A DNA stretch of 64,000 bases from Listeria ivanovii subsp. londoniensis (GCF_000763495.1 NZ_CP009576.1:2056001-2120000); one strand, 5' to 3'; shown: positions 29,314 through 40,600, counted from the stretch's first letter. Notes: generated by a model not told the origin, from the sequence alone. Program-made: numbers and translations.

Positions 29314-31026
29314 ATGGCGTTTGATGCGATGTTTTTAAAATCAATGACGGAAGAACTTGCAGAACACGGCGAAAGTGGTCGAATTATGAAAATCCACCAA
29401 CCGTTTTCGCATGAACTTGTTTTATATATCCGAAAAAACCGTGAAAATAAACGGCTACTCATTTCTTCGCATCCCAGCTATGCAAGAATTCAGTGGACCG
29501 ACGATATTCCAGAAAATCCTTCGCAACCACCGATGTTTTGTATGTTGCTTAGAAAATATCTTGAAGGTGCAATTATCGAATCCATTACGCAACTTCCAAA
29601 TGAACGGATTTTGCGATTTAGTATTCGTGGCAAAGATGATATCGGCGAAAATCGTTTTTGTGATTTGTTTGTTGAAATCATGGGACGGCATAGTAATATC
29701 ACACTGGTGGACCGCGCAAAAAATGTGATTGTTGACTGCATTAAACATGTTACTCCGGCGCAAAATAGTTACCGGACGCTTTTACCAGGTGCGACTTACA
29801 TTTTGCCGCCTGCTACAGATAAATTAAATCCATTCGAAGTGACTGGTGAACAACTACTAGCTAGACTTGATTTTCCAGCTGGCAAAATCGAGAAACAACT
29901 CGTCCAAAATTTTGCTGGTTTTAGTCCACTGCTCGCTCGAGAAATTGCTTTTCGGGCTGGTAATCTAACGGCTGATTCGCTTGTTGCTGCTTTTTTTGAA
30001 GTAATGGCCCTTGTAAATCAGCATGTAGGACATTCGGCCGTTCCAGTTGAATGGCGTGTTTCTAATAAAGAAGATTACTATTTCTTCTCGCTACGCCACA
30101 TTGATGCAGAACCAACCGAATTTGCCAGTTTAAGCGCGCTTTTAGACCATTTTTATATTGGAAAAGCAAGACGAGACCGTGTGCACCAATTTGCACACGA
30201 TTTGGAAAAACTCTTGTCGAATGAACTCGCTCGAAGCAGACTGAAAATCGAAAAACTCGAGAACACACTACTCGAAACGGAAAAAGCAGATGTTTACCGC
30301 GTTCAAGGTGAGCTATTAACGGCCAATCTTCATTTGATGGAGCGAGGTATGAACGAGATTACAGTCGAGAATTTTTATGATGAGATGAAAAAAGTGACGA
30401 TCCCGCTTGATAATCGGAAATCTCCTTCTGCCAACGCGCAAAGCTATTTTAGCCGTTACCAAAAGCTGCGAAATGCTGTCGAAGTAGTAAAAGAACAGAT
30501 TGCGCTGACAAAAGAAGAAATCACTTATTTGGAATCGGTTGAATCGCAACTAGAAACATCCGGTCCGCAAGATGTAGAAGAAATCCGCCAAGAACTGGCT
30601 GAACAAGGCTATCTTCGTTATAAACAGAAAAAAGGTAGCCGTAAAAAAGCGACTTTACCGGCTCCAGAGAAATATACTTCTTCGACTGGATTATCTATTT
30701 TAGTTGGAAAAAATAATAAGCAAAATGACTATTTAACGAATAAATTAGCGCGAAATAATGATTTTTGGTTCCATGTAAAAGACTTACCGGGCTCACATGT
30801 CGTAATTCAGTCGAATGCACCAGATGAGACTTCTATTACCGAGGCTGCAATGATTGCGGCTTACTATTCCAAAGCCCGTCTCTCAGCTACAGTCCCAGTT
30901 GACGGAACTCTAGTCAAACATGTCAAAAAACCAAACGGCGCCAAACCTGGTTATGTGATTTATGATAACCAAACGACTTATTTTGTCACACCAGATGAAA
31001 AGCTTATTTTAGCATTGAAAAATTAG
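29314..31026 (+). CDS. rqcH: RqcH / fibronectin-binding protein FbpA
   Basis: NFACT-family protein of ribosome quality control. RqcH binds obstructed 50S subunits and directs C-terminal alanine tailing; the Listeria orthologue was first described as the fibronectin-binding virulence factor FbpA. The 570 residues show the NFACT-N domain (MAFDAMFLKSMTEEL, RLLISSHPSYARI), a central helix-hairpin-helix and long coiled coil (about 290-430), and the NFACT-R domain (NDFWFHVKDLPGSHVVI, near 485). No signal peptide is visible, consistent with a cytosolic main role. It is divergent from yicC. Confidence 0.95.
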   Translation: MAFDAMFLKSMTEELAEHGESGRIMKIHQPFSHELVLYIRKNRENKRLLISSHPSYARIQWTDDIPENPSQPPMFCMLLRKYLEGAIIESITQLPNERILRFSIRGKDDIGENRFCDLFVEIMGRHSNITLVDRAKNVIVDCIKHVTPAQNSYRTLLPGATYILPPATDKLNPFEVTGEQLLARLDFPAGKIEKQLVQNFAGFSPLLAREIAFRAGNLTADSLVAAFFEVMALVNQHVGHSAVPVEWRVSNKEDYYFFSLRHIDAEPTEFASLSALLDHFYIGKARRDRVHQFAHDLEKLLSNELARSRLKIEKLENTLLETEKADVYRVQGELLTANLHLMERGMNEITVENFYDEMKKVTIPLDNRKSPSANAQSYFSRYQKLRNAVEVVKEQIALTKEEITYLESVESQLETSGPQDVEEIRQELAEQGYLRYKQKKGSRKKATLPAPEKYTSSTGLSILVGKNNKQNDYLTNKLARNNDFWFHVKDLPGSHVVIQSNAPDETSITEAAMIAAYYSKARLSATVPVDGTLVKHVKKPNGAKPGYVIYDNQTTYFVTPDEKLILALKN

Positions 31027-31050
31027 CGGTTCTTTGTTGGAGCCGTTTTT
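31026..31050 (+). terminator. Intrinsic terminator of rqcH
   Basis: CGGTTC and GAGCCG arms (one G-U pair) around a 7-base loop, followed by TTTTTATT, directly after the rqcH stop. Confidence 0.75.
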
Positions 31051-31113
31051 ATTCCTTTTTTAAGGGTAAATGTTATACTGACTTTACTTTTTACTTGAAA
31101 GGATGATAAGCAA

Positions 31114-31713
31114 ATGAAAATTTTATTAATTGGTGCTTCTGGTACGCTTGGTTCTGCGGTGAAGGAACGTTTGGAGAAAAAAGCAGATGTAATAACTGCT
31201 GGAAGACATAGTGGCGATGTAACAGTCGATATTACGAGTGTGGATAGTATTAAAAAAATGTATACGCAAGTTGGCAAAGTCGATGCGATTGTTTCTGCAA
31301 CTGGTAGTGCCACTTTTTCCCCATTAACGGAATTAACACCAGAAAAAAATGCTGTTACGATAAGTAGCAAATTGGGTGGTCAAATTAATCTTGTTTTACT
31401 CGGAATTAATTCGTTAAATGATAACGGTAGCTTTACGCTTACAACAGGAATTATGATGGAAGATCCCATTGTCCAAGGCGCTTCTGCTGCAATGGCAAAT
31501 GGTGCGGTTACTGCTTTTGCGAAATCAGCAGCAATCGAAATGCCTCGTGGACTCCGGATTAATACGGTTAGTCCTAATGTTTTAGAAGAATCTTGGGATA
31601 GACTGGAACCATTTTTCCAAGGTTTTAATCCTGTTCCAGCCGAACGTGTTGCCCGCGCTTTTGAGAAAAGTGTGTTTGGTGCTCAAAATGGGGAAAGTTA
31701 TCGGGTTTATTGA
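31114..31713 (+). CDS. Short SDR-fold protein with degenerate active site
   Basis: A 199-residue Rossmann protein. The N-terminal nucleotide motif LIGASGTLGSAV (5-16) and the GRHSGDVTVDI turn suggest NADP binding, and SATGSATFSPL replaces the NNAG strand. The catalytic YxxxK is absent: at its place the sequence reads GASAAMANGAVTAF, with no Tyr or Lys. The family is widely annotated as short-chain dehydrogenase, but activity is doubtful; it could bind a dinucleotide without classical oxidoreduction. It has its own Shine-Dalgarno (GAAAGGATG) and a terminator on each side, so it is monocistronic. Confidence 0.85.
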   Translation: MKILLIGASGTLGSAVKERLEKKADVITAGRHSGDVTVDITSVDSIKKMYTQVGKVDAIVSATGSATFSPLTELTPEKNAVTISSKLGGQINLVLLGINSLNDNGSFTLTTGIMMEDPIVQGASAAMANGAVTAFAKSAAIEMPRGLRINTVSPNVLEESWDRLEPFFQGFNPVPAERVARAFEKSVFGAQNGESYRVY

Positions 31714-31753
31714 TAACCAAAAACTTGGAATATAGGTCTTAAAAATAGAAACC

Positions 31754-31797
31754 AGCAGTGAAAATCGAACAAACAGATTTTCGCTGCTAGTTTTTTG
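31754..31797. terminator. Bidirectional terminator after the SDR gene
   Basis: Arms AGCAGTGAAAATC and GATTTTCGCTGCT pair over 13 positions with one G-U and are followed by TTTTTT. It marks the end of the core DNA before the LXG cassette. Confidence 0.85.
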
Positions 31798-31990
31798 TTG
31801 AAATAAAAGAGGGTTGCATAGTTCGACTGGTTTTTCGGTATATTCTCTTCGATTTAGTGTCCTTCATCCTTTTATCTATATAGGATTTAAAATACTCCCA
31901 AGAGCTGTTTTTTTGAAGTATTAGATTCAACTTTTTTCGTTCACGTAAAATTTGTGCAATGAGGAAAGGAAAAGTAATCCTTACATTCAT
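31787..31990 (-). other. Unassigned open frame in the 338-base gap beside the LXG cassette
   Basis: The gap between the SDR gene and the immunity gene holds one 67-codon minus-strand frame rich in Lys/Arg (LREPKK-like start, SWEYFKSYIDKRMKD). It has no Shine-Dalgarno and runs into the terminator stem. I do not recognise it. It could be a decayed remnant of an additional cassette gene or chance coding; I favour non-coding or remnant DNA. Confidence 0.2.
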
Positions 31991-32051
31991 AGTATTTAGA
32001 TAACCAGTATGCCTTTTTGAACCCTGTGATTTCGAAAAGAACTCTTTCTAG

Positions 32052-32276
32052 TTATTCAAAAGTAATAATCATATACGATGCTTTCGTTTTATCTATAACA
32101 GCTTGTATAATTTTATCTTTTTGTGTTGCACCCAGTTCTTCATTTTCAAACGGCTCTTTCCATCGCATGCTAGATTTATATGCAACAAAACCACCTACTA
32201 CCATTTCTCCCTCAACAAAAACTACTCTGTCCCCCCACTCGATTTCAATATAAGAACTAGTTCCGGTAATTTTCAT
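32052..32276 (-). CDS. Putative immunity protein of the LXG toxin (Imm74-like)
   Basis: A 74-residue acidic protein, MKITGTSSYIEIEWGDRVVFVEGE to the end YMIITFE, that fits the short beta-rich Imm74 family as I recall it. It starts four bases after the toxin stop with a good Shine-Dalgarno (AAAGGAAG), the canonical place for a cognate immunity gene. It has no signal peptide or membrane segment, so it should neutralise the toxin in the cytoplasm, consistent with an intracellular target such as NAD. Family assignment is from memory and moderate; the immunity role follows mainly from position and size. Confidence 0.7.
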   Translation of the reverse strand: MKITGTSSYIEIEWGDRVVFVEGEMVVGGFVAYKSSMRWKEPFENEELGATQKDKIIQAVIDKTKASYMIITFE

Positions 32277-32280
32277 TTAC

Positions 32281-33714
32281 TTACTTCCTTTCAAAAATTA
32301 TTTTTTCTTTTTGAGTTACTGGATCAACAGTTGTTATCTTAGTTACGTTTGGATTAGCTTTTAGCCTCGGTAATTCAACATTTTCCCAAATATTCCCTTT
32401 TCGTAATTCACTTCCAACTACTGCACGTACTTCTCCAGTGACCTGACTAGCATAGATTTCTGAAACACCTTCCCAGTCTATAATAGTTTTAGGGTTATCA
32501 AAATTCCATTCTGGCATTTTAATACCTTTGTTTTTTATTGTAGACTCTAACGTTACTCCATTTTTTGAAGTTGCAATTTTTTCAGCAGCATCAGCACCAC
32601 CAATACCATTTGTTCTTCCTGACCAGAAAAAGGCTTCGTCTGAATTAGTTTTTAATAAAGGTGATAATTCATTCAAATCATTTATAAGCTTAATATTGGT
32701 TGTTGGAATATTAGTTTTCAGCCCCATCGTTATACCATATGGCGCACTATATATCGCTGTAACAGACATTCCGTCAAAGAACCTTCGTCCCCTACTGATA
32801 TCTTCTCCAGAAACATAATCAGTCCCATATATAGCACGATAAAAGGCTCCAATTCCAAAAAGTTCACGCATTCCGGTTTCATTTTGCCAATATATTATTT
32901 GATTATTGACTTGATTTAACGTTGCATCTGTATTTAATGTCCCATCCTGATTTAAAATAAAGCCAGCTGTATTGCCTGAAGGAATGTATGGGGTAAGCCC
33001 AATAGATTCTAATTCCTTCACTTTATCATCTATTTCTTTTTGTTTGGCATACAACTCATGCAATTTTTTGAATCGATCAATATGTAAATCGTTCACATCA
33101 AACAATCCTGTTTTATCATTGAAAGTTAGATTTTGTTTAATATCAGCTACAGTACGTTGGATTGCATATGCTAAATCACTTAATTCATCAGAAAACCCTA
33201 CATGACTTCGTTCAAAATCCATGTATTTTTCTAGGATTCGTTCTTTTTTATGAGCTTCTGTAATATCTGCGTTCAGCCCTCTAATTTTCAAAGAATCTTG
33301 TTGACCCGAACCACCTAGTGCACCATTAATCGCATTTGATACATTGCTGATTTCAGCTAACAATCGGTCTTTTTCACTTTCATATTTTTCTATTTTGTCT
33401 TCTAATACCATTAAATTATTCATATCTAGTTTGGCGTTAGGAGAAGCATCTACTTGGTCATGAAAATCAATTATATATTGTTGCAACGAATGTTCACTCA
33501 CATTTAGTGCTTGTATAATAGATTGGCATAGGGAAAAATAAGCGGCACTAAAATAAACTTTTGCACTACTAATTGCTTGTCCTGTAATGCTTTGATCATT
33601 AACAAAGTTTTGAATAGCTATTTGCGTTTTTTGAATATGTTCTTTTGCTTCCTGATTATTTACTTTTATTCCGTGGGCAAATTGTTGTACTTCTGCTATA
33701 TCAATTCGTGTCAT
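32281..33714 (-). CDS. LXG-domain type VII secreted toxin with predicted ADP-ribosyl cyclase/NADase C-terminus
   Basis: A 477-residue polymorphic toxin. Residues ~1-200 form the helical LXG domain (MTRIDIAEVQQFAHGIK, long helices with few Gly/Pro), the T7SS export region. A middle segment ends with the pretoxin-like GEDISRGRRFFDGM (around 300-315). The last ~115 residues carry FFWSGR (Trp364), VTLES (Glu390), IDWEG (Trp414) and NVELP (Glu447). These match in order and local context the CD38 active-site motifs LWSR, TLED, FWK and VEV, so I predict NAD cleavage or cyclisation. The tail ends VDPVTQKEKIIFERK. The Shine-Dalgarno is AAAGAGG. It lies downstream of Lap-type partner genes and upstream of the immunity gene. 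LXG identity is firm; the enzymatic class is inferred. Confidence 0.85.
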   Translation of the reverse strand: MTRIDIAEVQQFAHGIKVNNQEAKEHIQKTQIAIQNFVNDQSITGQAISSAKVYFSAAYFSLCQSIIQALNVSEHSLQQYIIDFHDQVDASPNAKLDMNNLMVLEDKIEKYESEKDRLLAEISNVSNAINGALGGSGQQDSLKIRGLNADITEAHKKERILEKYMDFERSHVGFSDELSDLAYAIQRTVADIKQNLTFNDKTGLFDVNDLHIDRFKKLHELYAKQKEIDDKVKELESIGLTPYIPSGNTAGFILNQDGTLNTDATLNQVNNQIIYWQNETGMRELFGIGAFYRAIYGTDYVSGEDISRGRRFFDGMSVTAIYSAPYGITMGLKTNIPTTNIKLINDLNELSPLLKTNSDEAFFWSGRTNGIGGADAAEKIATSKNGVTLESTIKNKGIKMPEWNFDNPKTIIDWEGVSEIYASQVTGEVRAVVGSELRKGNIWENVELPRLKANPNVTKITTVDPVTQKEKIIFERK

Positions 33715-33755
33715 TGATATACCTCTTTACGCAATATTTGCTGTTCTTTTTCCAC

Positions 33756-34079
33756 CTACATTATAGATTTTTTAGTATTCGATTCTTGTTGAATCGCCAC
33801 TTCTTTCAATGTATGAATTTCTTTTTTTAAAACCCGTTGCTGCTCTAGCTGTTGTCCTTCCATATTTCCAGCTATACTTTGGCCATAGTTTCCGGACCAA
33901 GCATCTGAAGACAGTGTTATTAGTTCTTGTTCCACCAGCTGTAGTCTTGCCAAATCTGATTCTATATCTTCTAGTTGACACCTTCTTTGCTTCCATTGAT
34001 AGATTTCATCTTCCATTGTTCGTTTTTTTCTTTCTAATTGTTGGATAGTTACGGTCTTTTCTGCCATTTCTTTTTCCAA
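33756..34079 (-). CDS. Lap2-like (DUF3958-type) LXG export partner
   Basis: A 107-residue, almost entirely helical charged protein (EKEMAEKTVTIQQLERKKRTMEDEI, then QLEDIESDLARLQLVEQEL) with a coiled-coil look. In Streptococcus T7SSb loci a DUF3958-type Lap2 protein between Lap1 and the LXG gene binds the LXG helical domain and is needed for export. The start is probably the TTG directly after the lap1 stop (Shine-Dalgarno AAAGGGA inside lap1); an ATG 12 bases further in is an alternative. Assignment is by size, fold and position. Confidence 0.72.
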   Translation of the reverse strand: MEKEMAEKTVTIQQLERKKRTMEDEIYQWKQRRCQLEDIESDLARLQLVEQELITLSSDAWSGNYGQSIAGNMEGQQLEQQRVLKKEIHTLKEVAIQQESNTKKSIM

Positions 34080-34364
34080 TTAGTTCATCCCTTTCGATAT
34101 TTCTTGCGCAGCTTTTTTATCTGTTGCTGCCATTGACTTACCAATTTTACTAATACGCTTAGCATCTGTTTGTACAATGCCTTGAAATGCTTCTACAGAC
34201 TCTAGAAAGTCAAGTAAAGCATGTCTATAATTATCTACCGAATTACTTTGCGTATACGACATGTTACCATCCTTCATGGGTAAGTACTCCATTGATTCCA
34301 TGCTACTCTCTATTTTTCCAGCATGTTTGTCTAGAGTTTGTTCGTTTATCTTGACGGTTGTCAT
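34080..34364 (-). CDS. Lap1-like / TIGR04197 (SACOL2603-family) T7SS targeting protein
   Basis: A 94-residue WXG100-like helical hairpin protein. It contains SYTQSNSVDNYRHALLDFLESVEAFQ and a final helix with AKRISKIGKSMAATDKKAA, matching the TIGR04197/DUF3130 type VII secretion family. Such proteins pair with LXG toxins and supply the C-terminal export signal. It is the first gene of the four-gene cassette; the Shine-Dalgarno GAGGTG lies eight bases before the ATG, preceded by seven copies of a pentanucleotide. Confidence 0.82.
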   Translation of the reverse strand: MTTVKINEQTLDKHAGKIESSMESMEYLPMKDGNMSYTQSNSVDNYRHALLDFLESVEAFQGIVQTDAKRISKIGKSMAATDKKAAQEISKGMN

Positions 34365-34380
34365 GATTTCACCTCATTTA

Positions 34381-34417
34381 GTTATGTTATGTTATGTTAT
34401 GTTATGTTATGTTATGT
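34381..34417. repeat. Pentanucleotide tandem repeat, (GTTAT)7
   Basis: Seven perfect copies of GTTAT (ATAAC on the coding strand) plus GT. They begin just after the candidate -10 box of the LXG cassette and end 17 bases before the lap1 ATG, so they make up most of the 5' leader. Confidence 0.95.
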
Positions 34418-34419
34418 GT

Positions 34420-34428
34420 ATTGTATCA
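34420..34428 (-). promoter_or_regulatory. Extended -10 promoter of the LXG cassette
   Basis: The minus strand reads TGATACAAT, an extended -10 (TG-n-TACAAT). No good -35 is present (GTTTTT at 17 bases). Transcription would start at the edge of the ATAAC repeats. Confidence 0.45.
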
Positions 34429-34430
34429 CT

Positions 34431-34536
34431 AATTGGAAAGTAAAAAACGCATAAAATGAAAAATAAGCAGAAATCTTGTATATTCCATTTTTAAAATGAT
34501 TTTATACAATGATTCCAGCTTATTTACTTTCCAATT
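34431..34536. repeat. Degenerate palindromic repeat, copy B
   Basis: The 106-base element has perfect 14-bp terminal inverted repeats (34431-34444 and 34523-34536) and imperfect inner pairing. Its minus strand is similar along about 40 bases to the left half of the palindrome at 47573-47614, including the exact 14-mer GGAATCATTGTATA. It lies between the pyrE stop and the LXG cassette and may end pyrE transcription. Confidence 0.75.
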
Positions 34537-34563
34537 TTTATACTGAATTTTAGTGTGTTTTGC

Positions 34564-35189
34564 TTATTTACCCCAAGCTTCTGGGTTTTGTTTCCATTCT
34601 TTTAATGTTTGCATGTCTTCTTTTGATACATAATTTTTAGTCAGTGCTACTTCGATTAATTCATCGTAATTCGTAAGTGTAACTAGCTTCGCATCAGATT
34701 CTGCAAGCAGCTTTTTCCCTTTATCTAATCCATATGTAAAGATTGCTGCGATGCCAAGTACTTCTGCTCCGGCTTCTTCTAATGCTTCGACTGCTTTTAG
34801 GGAACTTCCGCCAGTAGAAATCAAATCTTCTATTACGACTACTTTTTGACCTTTGGAAATAGGGCCTTCGATTTGATTGCCTTTGCCGTGTTCTTTCGCT
34901 TTAGAACGAACGTAGACCATTGGTAAATCTAGTAAATCACTGACCCAAGCAGCATGAGGAATCCCTGCTGTTGCTGTTCCGGCGATTACATCCACGTCAC
35001 CAAAATCTTCTTTTATTTTCTCCGCAAGTGCTGCCGCAATAAACTGACGAACTTTTGGAAAACCGAGTGTTAGCCGATTATCGCAATAGATAGGCGATTT
35101 AATGCCCGAAGCCCAAGTGAATGGGTCGTTTGGTTTTAAAAAGACGGCTTTAATTTCTAATAATTGCTCTGCTACTTGTTTTTCAATGC

Positions 35190-35193
<4 letters not shown>
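34564..35193 (-). CDS. pyrE: Orotate phosphoribosyltransferase
   Basis: Adds phosphoribosyl from PRPP to orotate to form OMP. The 209-residue protein has the PRPP motif [14 protein letters not shown] (around 118-131) and the catalytic-loop Lys in [13 protein letters not shown]. The start is the ATG that overlaps the pyrF stop as ATGA, with AAAGGAG eight bases upstream; the GTG nine bases earlier lies within that ribosome-binding region. It is the last gene of the pyr operon. Confidence 0.97.
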
Positions 35194-37563
<2,370 letters not shown>

Positions 37564-37604
37564 GGTTCCACCCCGTTTCTTCTATATTAAACTCGTGCTT
37601 TTGG

Positions 37605-40600
37605 TTATTTTACGATACTTGTATTCATTGCTTCTAGTTCAAAGGAGCGAGATTCTAACACTCGCAAAATTGCTTCTGCGGTATCAAGTGATGTACAAAC
37701 TGGGATGCCATTTTCGACTGATTCGCGGCGAATTTGGAAACCATCGCGCTCTGGACGTTTACCTGTTGTTAGTGTATTAACGACGAGCGTCACTTGGCCA
37801 TTTCGGATATAGTCGATAAGCGTTTCTTGGTTTTCTCCAATTTTTTTCACTTGCGATACTGGAATTTCCGCTTGTTCTAATGTGCTGGCGGTTCCTTTTG
37901 TCGCCATGATTGTGAAGCCAATGCGGTTAAATCGTTTTGCTAGTTCCACCGCTTCTTGTTTGTCGCGGTCGGCCACAGTTAGGAGTACTGTTCCGTAGTC
38001 ATGCATCGTTGTCCCGCTTGCTACAAAACCTTTATACAGTGCTTTTTCAAGCGTGATATCTTTCCCCATGACTTCCCCTGTTGACTTCATTTCTGGCCCA
38101 AGCGACGTATCCACACTACGCAATTTCGCAAATGAGAACACCGGTACTTTGACAAAAATTTCTTGTTTTTCTGGCGCAAGTCCTGGTGTATAGCCAAGGT
38201 CAATTAATTTTTCACCAAGGATGACTTTGGTCGCTACATTGGCCATCGGAATTTCCGTAATTTTACTTAAAAATGGCGCTGTCCGGCTTGAACGCGGGTT
38301 TACTTCGATGACGAATACTTCTTCGCCGTCCACGACATATTGGATATTCAGCATGCCGATAATATTTAGTCCAGTTGCAAGTCTTGTCGTATAATCAACA
38401 ATGGTATTTTTTACATTTTCGCTTAATCGTTGCGCTGGGTATACGGCAATTGAGTCACCGGAATGGACTCCGGCACGTTCGATATGTTCCATAATTCCTG
38501 GTATAAGCACATTCTCGCCGTCACTAATTGCGTCCACTTCTACTTCTTGTCCGCTCACATAACGATCGACTAAAACGGGGTGTTTTGGATTTACTTTTAC
38601 CGCATTTGTCATATAATGTTTTAATGCTTCTTCTGATTCCACGATTTCCATTGCCCGTCCACCAAGTACGTAAGATGGGCGCACTAGAACAGGATAGCCA
38701 ATGTTAGTCGCTACTTTAATTGCTTCTTCAACCGACGTAGCTGTTTTCCCAGCTGGTTGAGGGATCTGTAAGATTTCTAACGCTTTTTCAAAGGCATCAC
38801 GATTTTCCGCACGGTCGGTGTCTTCTAAACTCGTCCCCAGAATTTTCACTCCACGTTTTGATAAACCATCTGCTAAGTTGATTGCGGTTTGACCACCAAA
38901 TTGGACGACAACGCCAAGTGGTTGCTCGATTTCAATGACATGCATCACGTCTTCTAGTGTTAGTGGTTCGAAGTAAAGCTTATCCGATATACTAAAGTCC
39001 GTCGACACAGTTTCTGGATTGTTGTTGATAATAATTGCTTCGTATCCGGCTTGTTGAATTGCCCAAACAGAGTGTACTGTCGCATAGTCGAATTCGACCC
39101 CTTGTCCAATCCGAATCGGCCCAGATCCAAGTACAATGACACTTTTCTTTGCCGAGCGTGTAGACTCATTTTCCTCTTCATAAGTACTGTAGAAATATGG
39201 CGTAGTTGATTCAAATTCAGCTGCACAAGTATCCACCATTTTGTATACCGGGAAAAGATTTTGCGCTTTTCGTAAATCGTATATTTCTTGCTCTGACGTT
39301 TTCCAACAAGTTGCTAGGAAAGAGTCAGAAAAACCTGCTCGTTTGGCTTCCGCTAGCACTTCTGGATTGTTTGGATTTTCTTTTACACGTGTTTCTAATT
39401 CAATTGTTTTACTTAATTTATATAAGAAGAATAAATCAATTTTAGTTTTTTCGTGGAGTTGCTCGATTGTTTGACCACGACGTAGTGCTGCTGCTAAGAA
39501 GAATAGGCGATCATCTTCTGGGAAACAAATTTTGCGTTCTAATGTTTCCGCATCTGCATTTTCAGCTTCTTCAAGTAACAAATGATCCGCGCCAATTTCG
39601 AGTGAACGAACAGCTTTTAAAAGTGCTTCTTCCCATGAGCGACCAATCGCCATGACTTCACCAGTTGCTTTCATTTGTGTTCCGAGACGGCGATCTGCTT
39701 GTTCGAATTTATCAAAAGCAAAGCGTGGAATCTTTGCAACGACATAGTCAAGCGCTGGTTCAAAGTGAGCGAAAGTTGTTCCTGTTACTGGGTTTCTAAC
39801 TTCATCAAGTGTAAGTCCAACAGCGATTTTAGCTGCTAATTTGGCAATTGGATACCCCGTTGCTTTCGATGCTAGTGCAGAAGACCGGCTCACACGTGGG
39901 TTTACTTCGATAACGTAGTAGTTGTAACTATCTGGATCTAGTGCTAATTGAACGTTACAGCCACCTTCAATTTCCAGTGCACGAATGATTTTTAATGATA
40001 CATCACGAAGTAGTTGGTATTCGCGGTCAGAAAGCGTTTGGCTTGGTGCGACAACAATGGAATCTCCCGTATGTATTCCAACAGGGTCAATATTTTCCAT
40101 GTTACAAACAACCATGGCATTATTGTTTGCATCGCGCATCACTTCATATTCCACTTCTTTAAAGCCTGCAATACTTTTTTCAAGCAAACATTGGGTTACT
40201 GGGCTAAGTTTTAAACCGCTTGTTACCGTTTCGATTAGTTCTTGTTCATTATGGCAAATCCCACCACCTGAACCACCAAGCGTATAGGCTGGGCGAACGA
40301 TTACTGGATAACCAATTCGTTCTACAAAGGTATATGCTTCGTCTAAATTATGAATAATGTCACTTTCAGGAACTGGCTCACCAAGTTCATTCATCAAGTC
40401 ACGGAATGCTTCCCGGTCCTCTGCTTTTTTAATCGCCGTTAAATCTGTTCCAAGTACTTCGACATTACATTCATCCAAAATCCCCGCTGCTGAAAGTTCC
40501 ATCGCCATGTTTAATCCTGTTTGGCCACCAAGAGTTGGTAAAATCGCATCTGGACGTTCTTTACGAATAATACGTGATACAAAGTCAAGTGTAATTGGCT

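Noticed and set aside
34381-34417. Tandem repeats as a possible CRISPR
   Set aside because: The units are only five bases and contiguous, with no spacers; this is a microsatellite.
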